Shown piece by piece: positions 10,757 through 21,649 of a DNA stretch of 64,000 bases. The stretch is from Gracilaria gracilis (Eukaryota > Rhodophyta > Florideophyceae > Gracilariales > Gracilariaceae), in assembly GCA_030374805.1 (NCBI GenBank), contig JARGSG010000051.1:342579-406578 (forward strand), read 5' to 3'. Each line of letters begins with the position of its first letter. Within the stretch, counting starts at the first letter, position 1. A program made the position numbers and the translations under genes. The notes under the pieces were generated by a model, which was given only the letters and a program-made list of their open reading frames with translations, did no database searches and was not told where the DNA came from.

Positions 10757-12492
10757 TAAATGGTGTGGACAATGCTGAAGGTGATGGCTCTGCTGATGAA
10801 AGTGACCACCACCCTGCGAACGACACAGCGCACGAGCCCACTAGTGACACGGACGAATCTACCGAACCACCACGATACCCGCAACGCACGCGGCGTGCAC
10901 CCCGGAGGTGGTACATGGCTGCGTCTGCAACCACATCTGCAGTTGAGGTTACCACAAGTGATGAACCTACGCTGAAGGAAGCAATGTCCGCGACGCCCAT
11001 CGAGCAGAGCTTATGGCGAGCAGCCATTGAAGATAAACTCGCATCACTTGAGTCAAAGAATACTTGGAAAGAGGACAAGTCTCCATCGCAACAACCACTG
11101 CCCACGCACATTGTGCTCAAGGTCAAGCTTTATGCAGATGGTTCGGTGAAACGCTTCAAGGCTCGAGTCGTGGCCGGTGGTAATCACCAAACCTTTGGTG
11201 AGAACTACATGGAAACGTATGCTCCAGTGGTTTCGTTTGGCATAGTACGTTTCTTCCTCTACTTGACTCTATGCTTGCAGATGTATATTGCTCAGGTGGA
11301 TGTGAAGACTGCATTCTTCAACGGCGATCTCGACGAGGATGTTTGGGTAATGTCACCACGCGGTGTTTCTGGAATTGGCTCACGATGCTATAAGCTTCAA
11401 AAGGCAATGTACGGGCTAGAGCAAGCACATCTAGCCTGGCACACCAAGTTGACGGGCGATCTGCGAGCCATTGGATTTGAAGAGTTGCCGAATGCTCATT
11501 GTGTGTTTCGGCGAGCCAGTAAACACAAAGGCTACGCGTACATCCTTGTGTATGTGGACGATCTGCTAATCTTTACTCCATCTGCAGAAGACCGGTCTGG
11601 GATCCTGGAGGAGCTTCGGAGCCTGTACGAGATCCGTGTTGAGAACAAAGTAACTCTCTACCTGGGTGTGGAACTCACTGAGAGCATAGACGACGATGGT
11701 CGTTTAACTGGGATGCAACTTGCACAGCCGTTGTATATCGAAGGAATGCTTCGACGCTTTGGTCTTGACAGGAACAAACCAGCTCGCAGCCCCATGGTAG
11801 AATCTTTCTTCACAGGACTTGCGGAGGAGGAAGACAAATCCCCTCAGGATGTGCAGCTATACCAGCAGATGATCGGGTCTCTGCTGTACTTGGCACTTCG
11901 CACACGCGTGGACATTCTCGCACCAGTACTCATTCTTGCACGCTATCAAAGCAACCCAACACCATACTGTCACAGGGCAGCGAAACGGGTTCTGCGCTAC
12001 TTACAAGGAACTTGCAAACATGGGTTGAATTATCACGCTGGCTCCCTGGACATGGAAGCGTATGTCGATTCGGACTATGCCGGCGACAAGTCCGATCGGA
12101 AGTCCATGTCAGGATACATGATCAAGTTTGGGTCCGCCGTGGTATTCTTTGGTGCAAAGAAACAAGTTTCAGTTGCATTGTCTACTGCAGAGGCTGAGTA
12201 CTACGCTTTGACCATGGCAGCGCAGGAGGTTGTGTGGATGAAGCGTCTACTATCTGAACTTGACTTGGACGTCGATGGTGCAGTTCCTCTACACTCGGAC
12301 AACCAGGTTGCGATCGACTGGAGTGCAGGAGAAAGATGCCCATCGGGTCGCGCCAAGCACATCGATGTGAAGCTGCACTTTATTCGGGAACTGGTAAAGG
12401 AGTCTGTGATTGATGTCAAGTACATTCCAACTGAGTTGAATGATGCGGACATTCTCACGAAGCCCTTAGGTCCATTGAGTATTCAGGCCATC

Positions 12493-12497
12493 ATGAA
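12493..12497 (+). repeat. left target-site duplication of element B
   Basis: ATGAA immediately left of B; the same five bases lie immediately right of B at 19827-19831. Removing B plus one copy restores A's reading SIQAIMKRIGLGQ. Confidence 0.85.
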
Positions 12498-13211
12498 CGT
12501 TGATGTTGGGACATGGTCGAGTGCCGGTCAGTTCTACACGTTGGTCTCGGACTACTTGGAAGCAAAGTTGCAGGGGACGATGGGCACTTTTGGGCACCCT
12601 CTTCGCAAAAGCGCATATGCGCCTCTGCTCAACCCCAACGTGAAACGGCAATATGATTGGCTACTGCAAATGCTCTTGTGCAACGTGGTGTCTACAAGTG
12701 CCATGGATTGTATGGAGAGTTATGGTGGTATGGGCCAAGTGGAGCTCTGTGATTGGACGAGGCTTAGAGTAGTAGACTGACTATGCAGATAGCGAGGATG
12801 TGCTTTCGTAGGCTGGAATGGGCGGTTTTGCATGCAATATGCGATTCTGGGATGCGCAAGGCGGTTGGAGTGCCACCATGCAAATTGATGATTTTTTAGA
12901 TCTGGTTCTGAATCAAAGGACTGGCAATGGATTTGTAGTGTTGATGGATTTAGTTATTTGAAATTGTTGTACTCCAGTTTGCGCGCACTTTCCGTGTACA
13001 ACTGCACACACGTGCAACTTGTAATGACCGCCGTCGTCGCTTGCTGCGACGACGGTGAAGCGCGCGCTAGGGTATTTGTAGGTTGCGATCGACGACCCTC
13101 GAGTAAACGGGTCGACCCTAAGGCCGTCAACCTTCACTTGTTTTACTTTCTCTTTCTTCCATATCCATCTCTACTTACTTCGCTTCTACCCTACCTGCTT
13201 GCGCATCGTTA
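12498..13211 (+). repeat. 5' LTR of element B
   Basis: 714 bp, identical in length to the 3' copy. It starts CGTTGATG where the 3' copy has TGTTGATG, so the terminal T has changed to C. It ends ...GCATCGTTA, then GGTTATGGG of the leader. Confidence 0.9.
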
Positions 13212-13216
13212 GGTTA

Positions 13217-13226
13217 TGGGCCCAGA
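13217..13226 (+). promoter_or_regulatory. putative primer-binding site of element B
   Basis: TGGGCCCAGA five bases after the LTR, starting TGG as expected for pairing with a tRNA CCA end. The same GGTTATGGGCC follows the LTRs of the inverted A LTR (8596-8606), element C (38418 onward) and the E-type LTR (21635-21649 on the minus strand). Confidence 0.5.
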
Positions 13227-14213
13227 ACGTCGACAACTTGCAGACGTCGCGCTCATTTCTTACTTACTACTTTTCTTTGGAAGTTTTCCTATCTGCGTTA
13301 GAGTACCCCGCTGTTTTCTCTCTGGCGAATGGTGAACACATATCGCGTTTGTTAGTAACCCGCCGGCTCGAGACAAGGGATACAGCAAATCCTGCTCTGC
13401 GTCCGTGGAGTACGGAGGTCGATGAAACGGGCTTGGAAGCGTAGGAGCGACCGTACTGCGCCGAAAGACCGAGCTACTTTCTCGTAAGAGACCAGCAAGG
13501 GTTCAACTGGGGAACGTGTATCTCGACTAGTACCCTCCTTGGGACGTCTCGTAGGGACTAACAGCCCCTCGCTCTGAAGTACGCAGAGCTTGGCAGGTGA
13601 TCAAATCGTGCCTCACCCGGAGAGAGTGACCGGGGACCAGGGGTTCGGACCCACAGGGTAGCGGAGGTAGTTTCTCCTGTCAGTGCGCCCGCCTAAGAAG
13701 TTTCATCATCATTCCGGGTTCGAGTTGTACCTCACCCGTGAGCTTGCTCCAGGCGTCGAGTCTCCGAACTCCGCCCGTGATCGCGTACGGGACGCGTCCC
13801 GACGAGCGTTGCAGACTACCCCCACAGTCTTCGCTGGCGTCCTCGCTGTTGAGTGTTGAGCTTGAATCCACTCCAGCTCCTCCTTTACTTGCTTGTGGGG
13901 AAGTGGCATTGCATCCTTCACTCTGCCCTTTCTGTTCCGGGTTGGTTGTCTCTCACCCGTGAGTATACTCCAAGCGTCGAGTTCCACTCCGCTTGTGATC
14001 GCGTACTGGACGCGTCCAGACGAGCGTTGCAGACTTCGTTACAGAGTCTCCGCTGGCGTCCCCGCTGTTTAGTGTTGAGTCCTTACTCCACTCCAGCCCT
14101 ACCCTCCTTTGTGAAAGAAGAATTGTTTCCCTCACGCGGCTTCTCTGATTCCTTCGTTTCTCTTCTACTCGTGAAATCCCTTGTACTGGAGTTTGGTAAC
14201 TCTGTTTTGGAAC
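13227..14213 (+). other. leader of element B
   Basis: About 1 kb of untranslated leader. It contains two related copies of the block GTGAGTNTACTCCA(A/G)GCGTCGAGT...GACGCGTCC (about 13735-13860 and 13960-14090), so part of the leader is internally duplicated relative to element C. Confidence 0.6.
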
Positions 14214-14807
14214 ATGTCGGACTCGGAAGTTGAGTCTGAAACCAACTCTGGTGTCAAGATCCCACGCTTTCACGGTAAGCGTGGGGAAGATTATACCCTT
14301 TGGCGCCATCGCCTTCGTGCCGCATGCCGAATCAAAGGTGTCTGGAACGTTGTGGTATCGAGTTCAAAGCAATCCTCATCAGCTGCTACTACCCAAGATA
14401 CGGCTCCAAGTAGCTCCCAAAGCAGGTCTCGTATCATGGTGAAACGGGAGAAAGCATGTGCTATCATTATTTGTGCACTTGGTGATTCTCCTCTACGAGT
14501 TGTAATGGATGTTGATGATGATCCGAGACGCATGCTTGAACTGCTCGATGCACGCTACGCCTCTAATCGCACTGTCTCTCGGATCGCCGTGCAAACGCAA
14601 CTATTCCGTATGTCATACAATGATCAGAACATGTCAGAATATGTGGACCAGTTCACTGCCCTGTTCTCGCAGTTGGATCGCATGGGCAAGGACGCTGCTA
14701 TTCCGGAATCTCACAAGGCTCCGATGCTACTTGCTTCTATTGACCCCAGCTGCTCATTAGAGTCCACGTCAGCCGCACTTCGCACCAAGGACATATCTGA
14801 TCTTACT

Positions 14808-14819
14808 TGGGACTATGTT
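14808..14819 (+). repeat. left 12-bp target duplication of the LINE in element B
   Basis: TGGGACTATGTT, repeated exactly at 15414-15425. Collapsing one copy restores B's gag reading LTWDYVATTLIDEY. Confidence 0.9.
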
Positions 14820-15413
14820 TTTTTTTTTTTTTTTCAATCAATTGCTTTTTATTTATTGTGTTCCCAATGTCCCATGAAGAGCAGCAGGGTAGCTCTGTCA
14901 AGGTGTAAACTAACTTGGTCAATTACGAACCAACGCAATCATTCTTACTACTTATAGCACAGATTTACAGCTGTGCTTCTTCCAATACATCTAGTATTTC
15001 GGTCGCCTCCTCTTTCTCTCCAGGTGACCAATCTTCCATTCCGAGTAGTACCTTCAGTCTTCCGTACTTCCAGTACTCGTGTCCAAGTACATCACGTGCC
15101 TCCATTGGGTTCGCTGGGAACTCATTGAAGTACCATTGGATACCCATCATTCGGTGCGAAACTTTGCGCAACCGAAGAACGGGTGGGTATTTTCCATTTG
15201 CAGCACACGGGATTTTGCGAACGCGTCTTGCCGAGGCAAGTTTCCACTCCGCATCCCGTATACTTCCTATTCCTTTTGTACAAACATTATCAATTTCAGC
15301 TCGTAGTGCCAAAATAGAAGGATATGCATTATACAGCGACAGCTGCCGACATGCCCGGTTCACCTTCAACTGTCGCGATCTGTGTTCCAATTCAAGGTTC
15401 AATGCCGTCTCAC
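14820..15413 (-). mobile_element. 5'-truncated LINE inserted in element B gag
   Basis: 594 bp in reverse orientation: a T run of about 15 on the plus strand, then the reverse complement of the LINE 3' region. The minus-strand frame (15456 to 14965) encodes the C-terminal end of the LINE ORF2 (LKVNRACRQL...VLLGMEDWSPGEKEEATEIL...), matching the LINE at 25655-26102. It is flanked by exact 12-bp target duplications, a standard target-primed insertion. Confidence 0.92.
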
Positions 15414-15425
15414 TGGGACTATGTT
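15414..15425 (+). repeat. right 12-bp target duplication of the LINE in element B
   Basis: Second copy of TGGGACTATGTT, continuing into B gag (GCAACAACTC). Confidence 0.9.
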
Positions 15426-18400
15426 GCAACAACTCTAATTGACGAGTACAATGCACGACAGATGGTTTCGGGAAGTTCTGGTCGCACTCGCACTCGCAAG
15501 AAAGGCAAGACCAAGGGATCTGGAAGCTTCAAATCCTCTTCCGCCCCTGTCAGTCTGGACCATAAAGACGGTAACAACTCAGATGGTCACACCCACAACG
15601 AGTCTTCAGGGCGTGCGTACGCTGCCGCTGCCAGCAATGGTTACCATTGTACCTTCTGTGATCGTGATGGACACACGGTTGATCGATGTCACATGAACCC
15701 TGACAACCCTGACAATCACTTGCCCAAGAGCATTCTTGACAAGTTGAAGGTGAGGTCTAAGGATAAACCAGGAAGTTCCAAGCCATCGACAAGGTCGTCC
15801 GGAAAGTCCTCAAAGATTGAAATCGCAGGGATGTCCGTGGAGAAGTCTACCGTACTCCCACCCGCAGAGAGGGTTATGGACACATATGCAGACAGTGGTG
15901 CAACATCGCACTTCTTTTTCTCCAAGTCTGTATTTGTCCCCAGTTCGTTGCATGAAGTTAACGAACGAACCATATTGCTGGCTGATAAGTCTACTGTGAC
16001 TGCTACACAACGAGGTGATGTCATACTACCGTTCGAGAATGCGAACTTGCGTCTCACAGACGCACTCTTGGTTCCTGATCTCGAATATAACTTGGTGTCC
16101 GTGGGACGCATGGCTGACAAGGGCATCGAGTCCTTCTTCCGCGCGCGTGATGTTCGTCTCACGCATGTGGTTGGGTTTGTTATTGGATGTGGTCAAAGAG
16201 ATAAACGGTCAGGTTTGTACACTCTGCCGGATCCACTCACGAAAATTAACTCTAGGCATGCCCTTTCTGCCCGCGATAATGAGTTGGCTCAACTATGGCA
16301 TCGACGACTTGCGCATATCAACCCAAGAGACCTGCAGGTTGTGCACAAATATGCCAATGGAGTGCCGAAGCTGGCTCAAATGGAGGAGGTCTGTCGCCCA
16401 TGTCGACTTGGAAAGGCCCACAAACTTCCGTTCTTAGGCAAGTTTGATCGTGCCACTGGTGTCGGAGACATTGTGCACTCTGATATCCTAGGGCCCTTAC
16501 TCCCGTCATTTCCAGATCACTTCCAATACGCGTCAGCATTCATTGATGAACACTCTAGGTATGCATTAGTAGGGTTTATGGTACACCGAAGTGAACTTGC
16601 AGAAGTATATGCGGCTGTAGCACAGAAGCTCCAGCAGCTTGGAGGAGGTCAAATTGCCAAAGTGCACTCAGATAATGCGGAAGAGTACATTGCTCTGCAG
16701 GAGAACTCTGCAAACGGTCTCCAAGGAACCTCGTTCTCACCTCCGTACACCCCTGAGCACAATGCAATAGCAGAGCGCATTAATCGCACAATGGAGGAAG
16801 CTGCTCGAGCGTTGTTGCTACAGGCCAATCTGCCAGAATGTTTATGGCCGTATGCGTTGAAGCACGTTATATATGTGCGCAACAGAGTTCCCCACTCTAC
16901 TACTGGATCCACTCCGTACTTTCTTGTAACTGATTCCACACCTTCGTTGAAGAATGTTCGAGTGTTTGGGTGTGCGGCATACGTATTAAAGATGAACCCG
17001 GACACCAAGTTCGAGTCTCGTGCACTTGAGGGGGTGTACTTGCAGACTCTTGAGCATGGTGTCTACGACGTTCTAGTAACAGATGACGATGAAATACCAC
17101 GTATTGTCAAGTCTCGACATGTGACTTTTGATGAGTCATCATTCCCTGGTGCGTCCTATCTGGCGGGCTACATGGATGATGAGATCGCTTCTGATGAAGA
17201 CTTCAGTTGCAACTCGGAATCCCAGAGTGACAGCGAGCACTCCGGTGAGATTTGCATTGACGAAGTTGTCGACGATGCTGTTTGTTCTGAACTACAGGAA
17301 ACCCATTTACCTGAATTACACACTGATAGTACGGATGAAGCTGATGATGTCGATGATAATGAACTCACTGGTAGTGAAGGTGCTGACGACAACCAGGATG
17401 AACCCACCATGGAGGAGCCTAATGCGCCATTTGGCTCACAACCTGAGTCACGGTACCCGCGACGAACACGCCGCGCACCTACACGGTGGTGGCACATGGC
17501 TGGCGCTGCCACATCGCAAACAGTTGAAGTGACTACAAGTGATGAACCGACTTTGACGGAAGCCATGTCGGCGTCCCCATTGGAGAAGAGCTTATGAGAG
17601 ACTGCGATCGAAGAAGAACTTGCGTCTCTGGAGAGCAAGGGTACATGGATACCCGATGATTCTCCTGCATCGCAGCCTCTGCCAACCCATATCATCCTGA
17701 AAGTGAAGCGGAATGCAGATGGGTCGGTTGAGCGCTTCAAGGCTCGTGTTGTCGCTGGTGGAAATCACCAGACCTTTGGTCAGGACTACATGGAGACTTA
17801 TGTACCAGTTGTGTCTTTCAACCTGGTTCGTATGTTCCTGTACCTCACCCTGTGCCTCCAGATGTTTGTTGCTCAAGTGGCCGTGAAGACTGCCTTCTTG
17901 AATGGCGAGCTGAAGGAGGACGTTTGGGTCACGTCTCAACGTGGTGTGCCTTGGCTGAAGCCCTACTGTTACAAGTTGGTGAAAGCCATGTACGGACTTA
18001 AGCAGGCTCACCTGGCTTGGCATACAAAGTTCAGTCAAGATCTCAAAGATTTAGGATTTGAAGAACTTCCTAGTGCTCCGTGTGTGTTTAGGCGCCGCAT
18101 TGGACACAACGCGTACGCATACATCCTTGTTTACGTTGATGACCTCCTGGTTTTCACACCAACTGCTGCGCAACGTTCGTCGCTCTTGGAGGAGCTCAAA
18201 GGATTGTATGAACTTCGAGTTCAAGATCGAGTGAGCTTCTACCTTGGCGTTGAGCTGACTTGGGCAGTAGATTCTGAGGGCCAACTTATGGGCCTCAAGC
18301 TTGGACAGCCGCTTTACATCGAGGGAGTGCTACGCCGATTCGGACTGCACAACTCCAAGCCAGCTCCTAGTCCAATGGTGGAGTCGTTTTTCTCATCACT

Positions 18401-19112
18401 AGCCGTGGAGGAAGACAAGACTCCGAGGGACGTACAACTATATCAGCAGATGATTGGGTCCTTGCTGTACTTGGCATTGCGCACGCGACTTGATATTCTT
18501 GCTCCAGTCCTTATCCTTGCACGATTCCAGAACGCTCCCACAGCATACTGTCACAGAGCTGCGAAGCGAGTACTACGGTACCTGCGTGGGACGGTTGGCC
18601 ATGGGTTGCTCTACCGACCTGGATCTTTGGACTTGAACGGCTTTGTGGACTCAGACTATGCTGGTGACACTACTGATCGTAAGTCAATGTCCGGATATGT
18701 GATCAAACTGGGATCAGCCACTTGCTTCTTCGGTGCGAGAAAGCAAGCATCGATTGCGCTCTCCACTGGAGAAGCGGAGTACTACGCGTTGACCATGGCT
18801 GCTCAAGAGGTTATCTGGATATCGCGAGTGCTTCGGGAGAGCGGCTTTGATGTGAACGAGAAGGTCCGCATTCGCTCGGACAATCAATGTGCCATAGATT
18901 GGGCGGCTGGTGAGCGATGCCCTTCCGGACGTGCCAAACATATTGACGTGAAGCTTCATTTCATCAGACATATGGTGAAGGACAATGTCATTGCTGTGGA
19001 CTATGTTCCTAGTGAGCTAAACGATGCTAATATCCTAACGAAACCGCTGAGCCCTGCAAGAATATTTGCAATTATCAAACGAATTGGACTTGGACAGGGA
19101 CTCGAGGAGGAG

Positions 19113-19826
19113 TGTTGATGTTGGGACATGGTCGAGTGCCGGTCAGTTCTACAGGTTGGTCTCGGACTACTTGGAAGCAAAGTTGCAGGGGACGATGGGC
19201 ACTTTTGGGCACCCTCTTCGCAAAAGCGCATATGCGCCTCTGCTCAACCCCAACGTGAAACGGCAATATGATTGGCTACTGCAAATGCTCTTGTGCAACG
19301 TGGTGTCTACAAGTGCCATGGATTGTATGGAGAGTTATGGTGGTATGGGCCAAGTGGAGCTCTGTGATTGGACGAGGCTTAGAGTAGTAGACTGACTATG
19401 CAGATAGCGAGGATGTGCTTTTCTAGGCTGGAATGGGCGGTTTTGCATGCAATATGCGATTCTGGGATGCGCAAGGCGGTTGGAGTGCCACCATGCAAAT
19501 TGATGATTTTTTAGATCTGGTTCTGAATCAAAGGACTGGCAATGGATTTGTAGTGTTGATTGATTTAGTTATTTGAAATTGTTGTACTCCAGTTTGCGTG
19601 CACTTTCCGTGTACAACTGCACACACGTGCAACTTGTAATGACCGCCGTCGTCGCTTGCTGCGACGACGGTGAAGCGCGCGCTAGGGTATTTGTAGGTTG
19701 CAATCGACGACCCTCGAGTAAACGGGTCGACCCTAAGGCCGTCAACCTTCACTTGTTTTACTTTCTCTTTCTTCCATATCCATCTCTACTTACTTCCCTT
19801 CTACCCTACCTGCTTGCGCATCGTTA
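19113..19826 (+). repeat. 3' LTR of element B
   Basis: 714 bp beginning TGTTGATGTTGGG after the purine-rich GAGGAGGAG and ending GCATCGTTA before the ATGAA duplication. A minus-strand LTR-internal frame here is not a gene. Confidence 0.9.
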
Positions 19827-19865
19827 ATGAAAAGGATTGGACTTGGTCAGGAACTCGAGGAGGAG
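19827..19865 (+). mobile_element. right remnant of element A pol end
   Basis: The ATGAA duplication followed by AAGGATTGGACTTGG..., which encodes KRIGLGQELEEEC, the end of A's pol split off by the insertion of B. It includes the purine-rich tract before A's 3' LTR. Confidence 0.85.
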
Positions 19866-20593
19866 TGTTGATGTATGGATGTGGTCGAGTGCCTGTCAGT
19901 CCCTCAAGGGTGCTCCAGGTACTTGGAATACAAAGTTGCAGGGCAGCATGGGTACTTTTGGGCACCCTCATGAGAAAAGCGCATATGCGTGTCTCCGTGA
20001 ACCGAACGTGATACTGCAATATGATTGGCTACTGCAAATGGCTACATGCAACGTGGTTTGCACAAGTGGAACGTGTTGTATGGAGCGAGAAGGGCAGATG
20101 GAACAAGTGGTACGCTGTGATTGGCTGCAGCCTGTAGGTGGTGGCCAGTTATGCGTTAGCGGAGTGTCTGTTATTATAGGCCATTGTGAGGGGTTGTGCA
20201 ATGTATGCGATTCTGGGCTACTATGAAGGGTTTTGGAGCGAATGTGCGATTCTGAGCTGCGCGAGGGTGTTGGCTGTGCCAGACCGAAATTGTCAATTTT
20301 TTGGAGCAAGATATGGATCATGGAGTTGGAATTGGATTTGGCACGATTTGATTTAGTTGTTTGAATTCGTATTGTGTTTTGCGCGCGCTTTTGCTGTCAA
20401 AGTGTACACTTTGACAACGTGTGCAGTTATGTCGCTGGCTGCGACGGCGGCGGCGCGCGCTAAAGAATTTGTAGGTTGCGATCGCTGCCCGATCACTAAA
20501 CTCCGGAAGAAGGTGGCCTACCCCCTTTGTTTGTCTTACTCATCTTCTTCACTACTTTCCCCTTTCCTTCTCTAACCTGCGTTCGTTGCGTTA
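19866..20593 (+). repeat. 3' LTR of element A
   Basis: 728 bp starting TGTTGATGTATGG and ending GTTGCGTTA; closely similar to the inverted LTR at 8607-9335. Confidence 0.85.
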
Positions 20594-21634
20594 GTTTTGA
20601 TGGCTCTTATGGCTTCTTGATGCCCTTTTCACGTGTTCTGCCACGTTTTTGTATTTTCAATTTTTTCGATTTTTTGCGCTTTTTTTGGACTTTCTCTCAT
20701 GAAACCTTCTAAACTCTACTTAAACTAATTTGCACTCGTTCTGCACTTGTCCAGGTGCAATGCGAGGCACTCCGAATAGCTCAGCGTCGATATAGTTACT
20801 TGGCAGCTTTGATCCAATTTGGTCCAAATGATTGGATTTATGTGCCCACCGCCGGCGGCTTTGACACGTTGCAAGATACTTGTAACTTTTGGACGTTTTG
20901 CGAAATCGTCGTTTTTGGGGTCGTCTGAGGGGGGTGCCCCAGAAAGGTCAAAAACGGCGATTTGTTGATGAACTCCGGAGGCTTGTAACTTCTAATCCAG
21001 TTACTTGCCGAAGACGATCTGTAACTCGTTTGAAAGATAAAACGCTTCTCTACAGATTCGAGGCGCCTCCGACAAAAATTTGACAGGGTCCACCCGGATC
21101 GGCGTTGATATTTTTCAAATGCCTGAAATGAAGTTTTTTGGGGGGTAGCCCCACAGCAGTCAACTCTGGACCACTGCCTTCGTGTCTATGGAGCGGGTAC
21201 TACACCCAGAGGGTTTCACAAACCTAAGGCTGGGCGGTGGCAGCCGGGCCGCCTGTAAAAGTCGTAACACAGGGCTTTGGACGCTCCGACACAAGTGCTC
21301 CCACTTGGCCGTCACTGCTTAGCGAACGCGGCCACTGTGGTGCAGTCTTGAGTGCCTCTGTGGACACACAGGTTTCCGCACCAAAGCTCCGCTTCGACTT
21401 GTACCGCTCTGGCTTCCCCCATTGGGTGCTGGCGTTCGCCAAGTTTCCCCGAGTACTCCTTCGGCTCTCCGGTTGCAATAACCTGAAGATTCCTGATTGA
21501 ACAGGGCCTGAGTCCACCGTCCTTTGCAGGAGGGCACGGCAGGATACTAGTCTCGTACGACTGCGTCCCTGGACCCGCTTGCACTCACGAACTCCCAGAA
21601 GAAAAGACGAACGATAACGGCAGAGGTCAGCGGG
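20594..21634 (-). other. leader of an E-type copia element (right part) and unassigned sequence
   Basis: On the minus strand, the part next to 21634 continues from the E-type LTR and primer-binding region, so it is probably its leader. The left part (20594-21200) has no recognised gene. It has two short GC-palindromic blocks, GGGGGGTGCCCCA near 20928 and GGGGGGTAGCCCCA near 21140. I cannot tell where leader ends and host DNA begins. Confidence 0.35.
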
Positions 21635-21644
21635 GCTGGGCCCA
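21635..21644 (-). promoter_or_regulatory. putative primer-binding site, E-type element
   Basis: On the minus strand GGTTA then TGGGCCCAGC follows the LTR end, the same motif as in the A/B/C elements. Confidence 0.45.
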
Positions 21645-21649
21645 TAACC

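Larger units (their letters stand above)
9336..12497 (+). pseudogene. copia element A pol (protease end, integrase, reverse transcriptase, RNase H), broken
   Basis: Coding begins abruptly in the protease (DALLVPSMEFNLVSVG); gag and the DSGAT active site are missing. Frame breaks occur near 9395 and 9640. The integrase has the LWHRRLAH...CRSCR zinc-binding region, the DIIGPL aspartate, a second-Asp region (KLHSDDTKEYI) and SPPYTPEHNAIAERINRTMEE. A LINE tail at 10695-10756 adds a stop. The RT keeps both catalytic signatures, QVDVKTAFFNGDL and YVDDLLIF. The RNase H/tail ends SIQAIM at 12497, where element B is inserted; the last residues (KRIGLGQELEEEC) resume at 19832. The codons read through B's left edge are not A sequence. 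Confidence 0.9.
14214..19118 (+). pseudogene. element B gag-pol polyprotein, interrupted
   Basis: ATG at 14214 (MSDSEVESE...). The gag region has the UBN2/copia capsid type sequence, is interrupted at 14820-15413 by a LINE, and resumes at ATTLIDEYNARQ. A CCHC knuckle follows (CTFCDRDGHTVDRC). The protease has DSGATSHFF. The integrase has the HHCC region LWHRRLAH...CRPCR and the DILGPL, VHSDNAEEY and AIAERINRTMEE signatures. The RT has YVDDLLVF, but its motif A reads VAVKTAFLNG instead of VDVKTAFLNG. The RNase H part ends with AEAEYYALTMAAQE. A TGA at 17594-17596 sits where elements A and C encode Trp. The terminal EEEC stop codon overlaps the first bases of the 3' LTR. Confidence 0.9.
12498..19826 (+). 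mobile_element. complete-length Ty1/copia element B nested in element A
   Basis: 7,329 bp with 714-bp direct LTRs (12498-13211 and 19113-19826) and a 5-bp ATGAA target duplication. Order: LTR, primer-binding region, leader, gag-pol, purine-rich tract, LTR. The two LTRs differ at about eight positions by eye, roughly 1%, so the insertion is young. It is not autonomous. A LINE fragment splits gag (14820-15413), a TGA replaces a Trp codon at 17594-17596, and the first catalytic Asp of the RT reads Ala (QVAVKTAFLNG). Apart from these, pol is in one frame. Confidence 0.92.

Noticed and set aside
19113..19395. LTR-internal 109-codon frame continuing from pol
   Set aside because: It begins inside the LTR after the pol stop; the same frame appears in each LTR copy because LTRs are similar, with no protein features.
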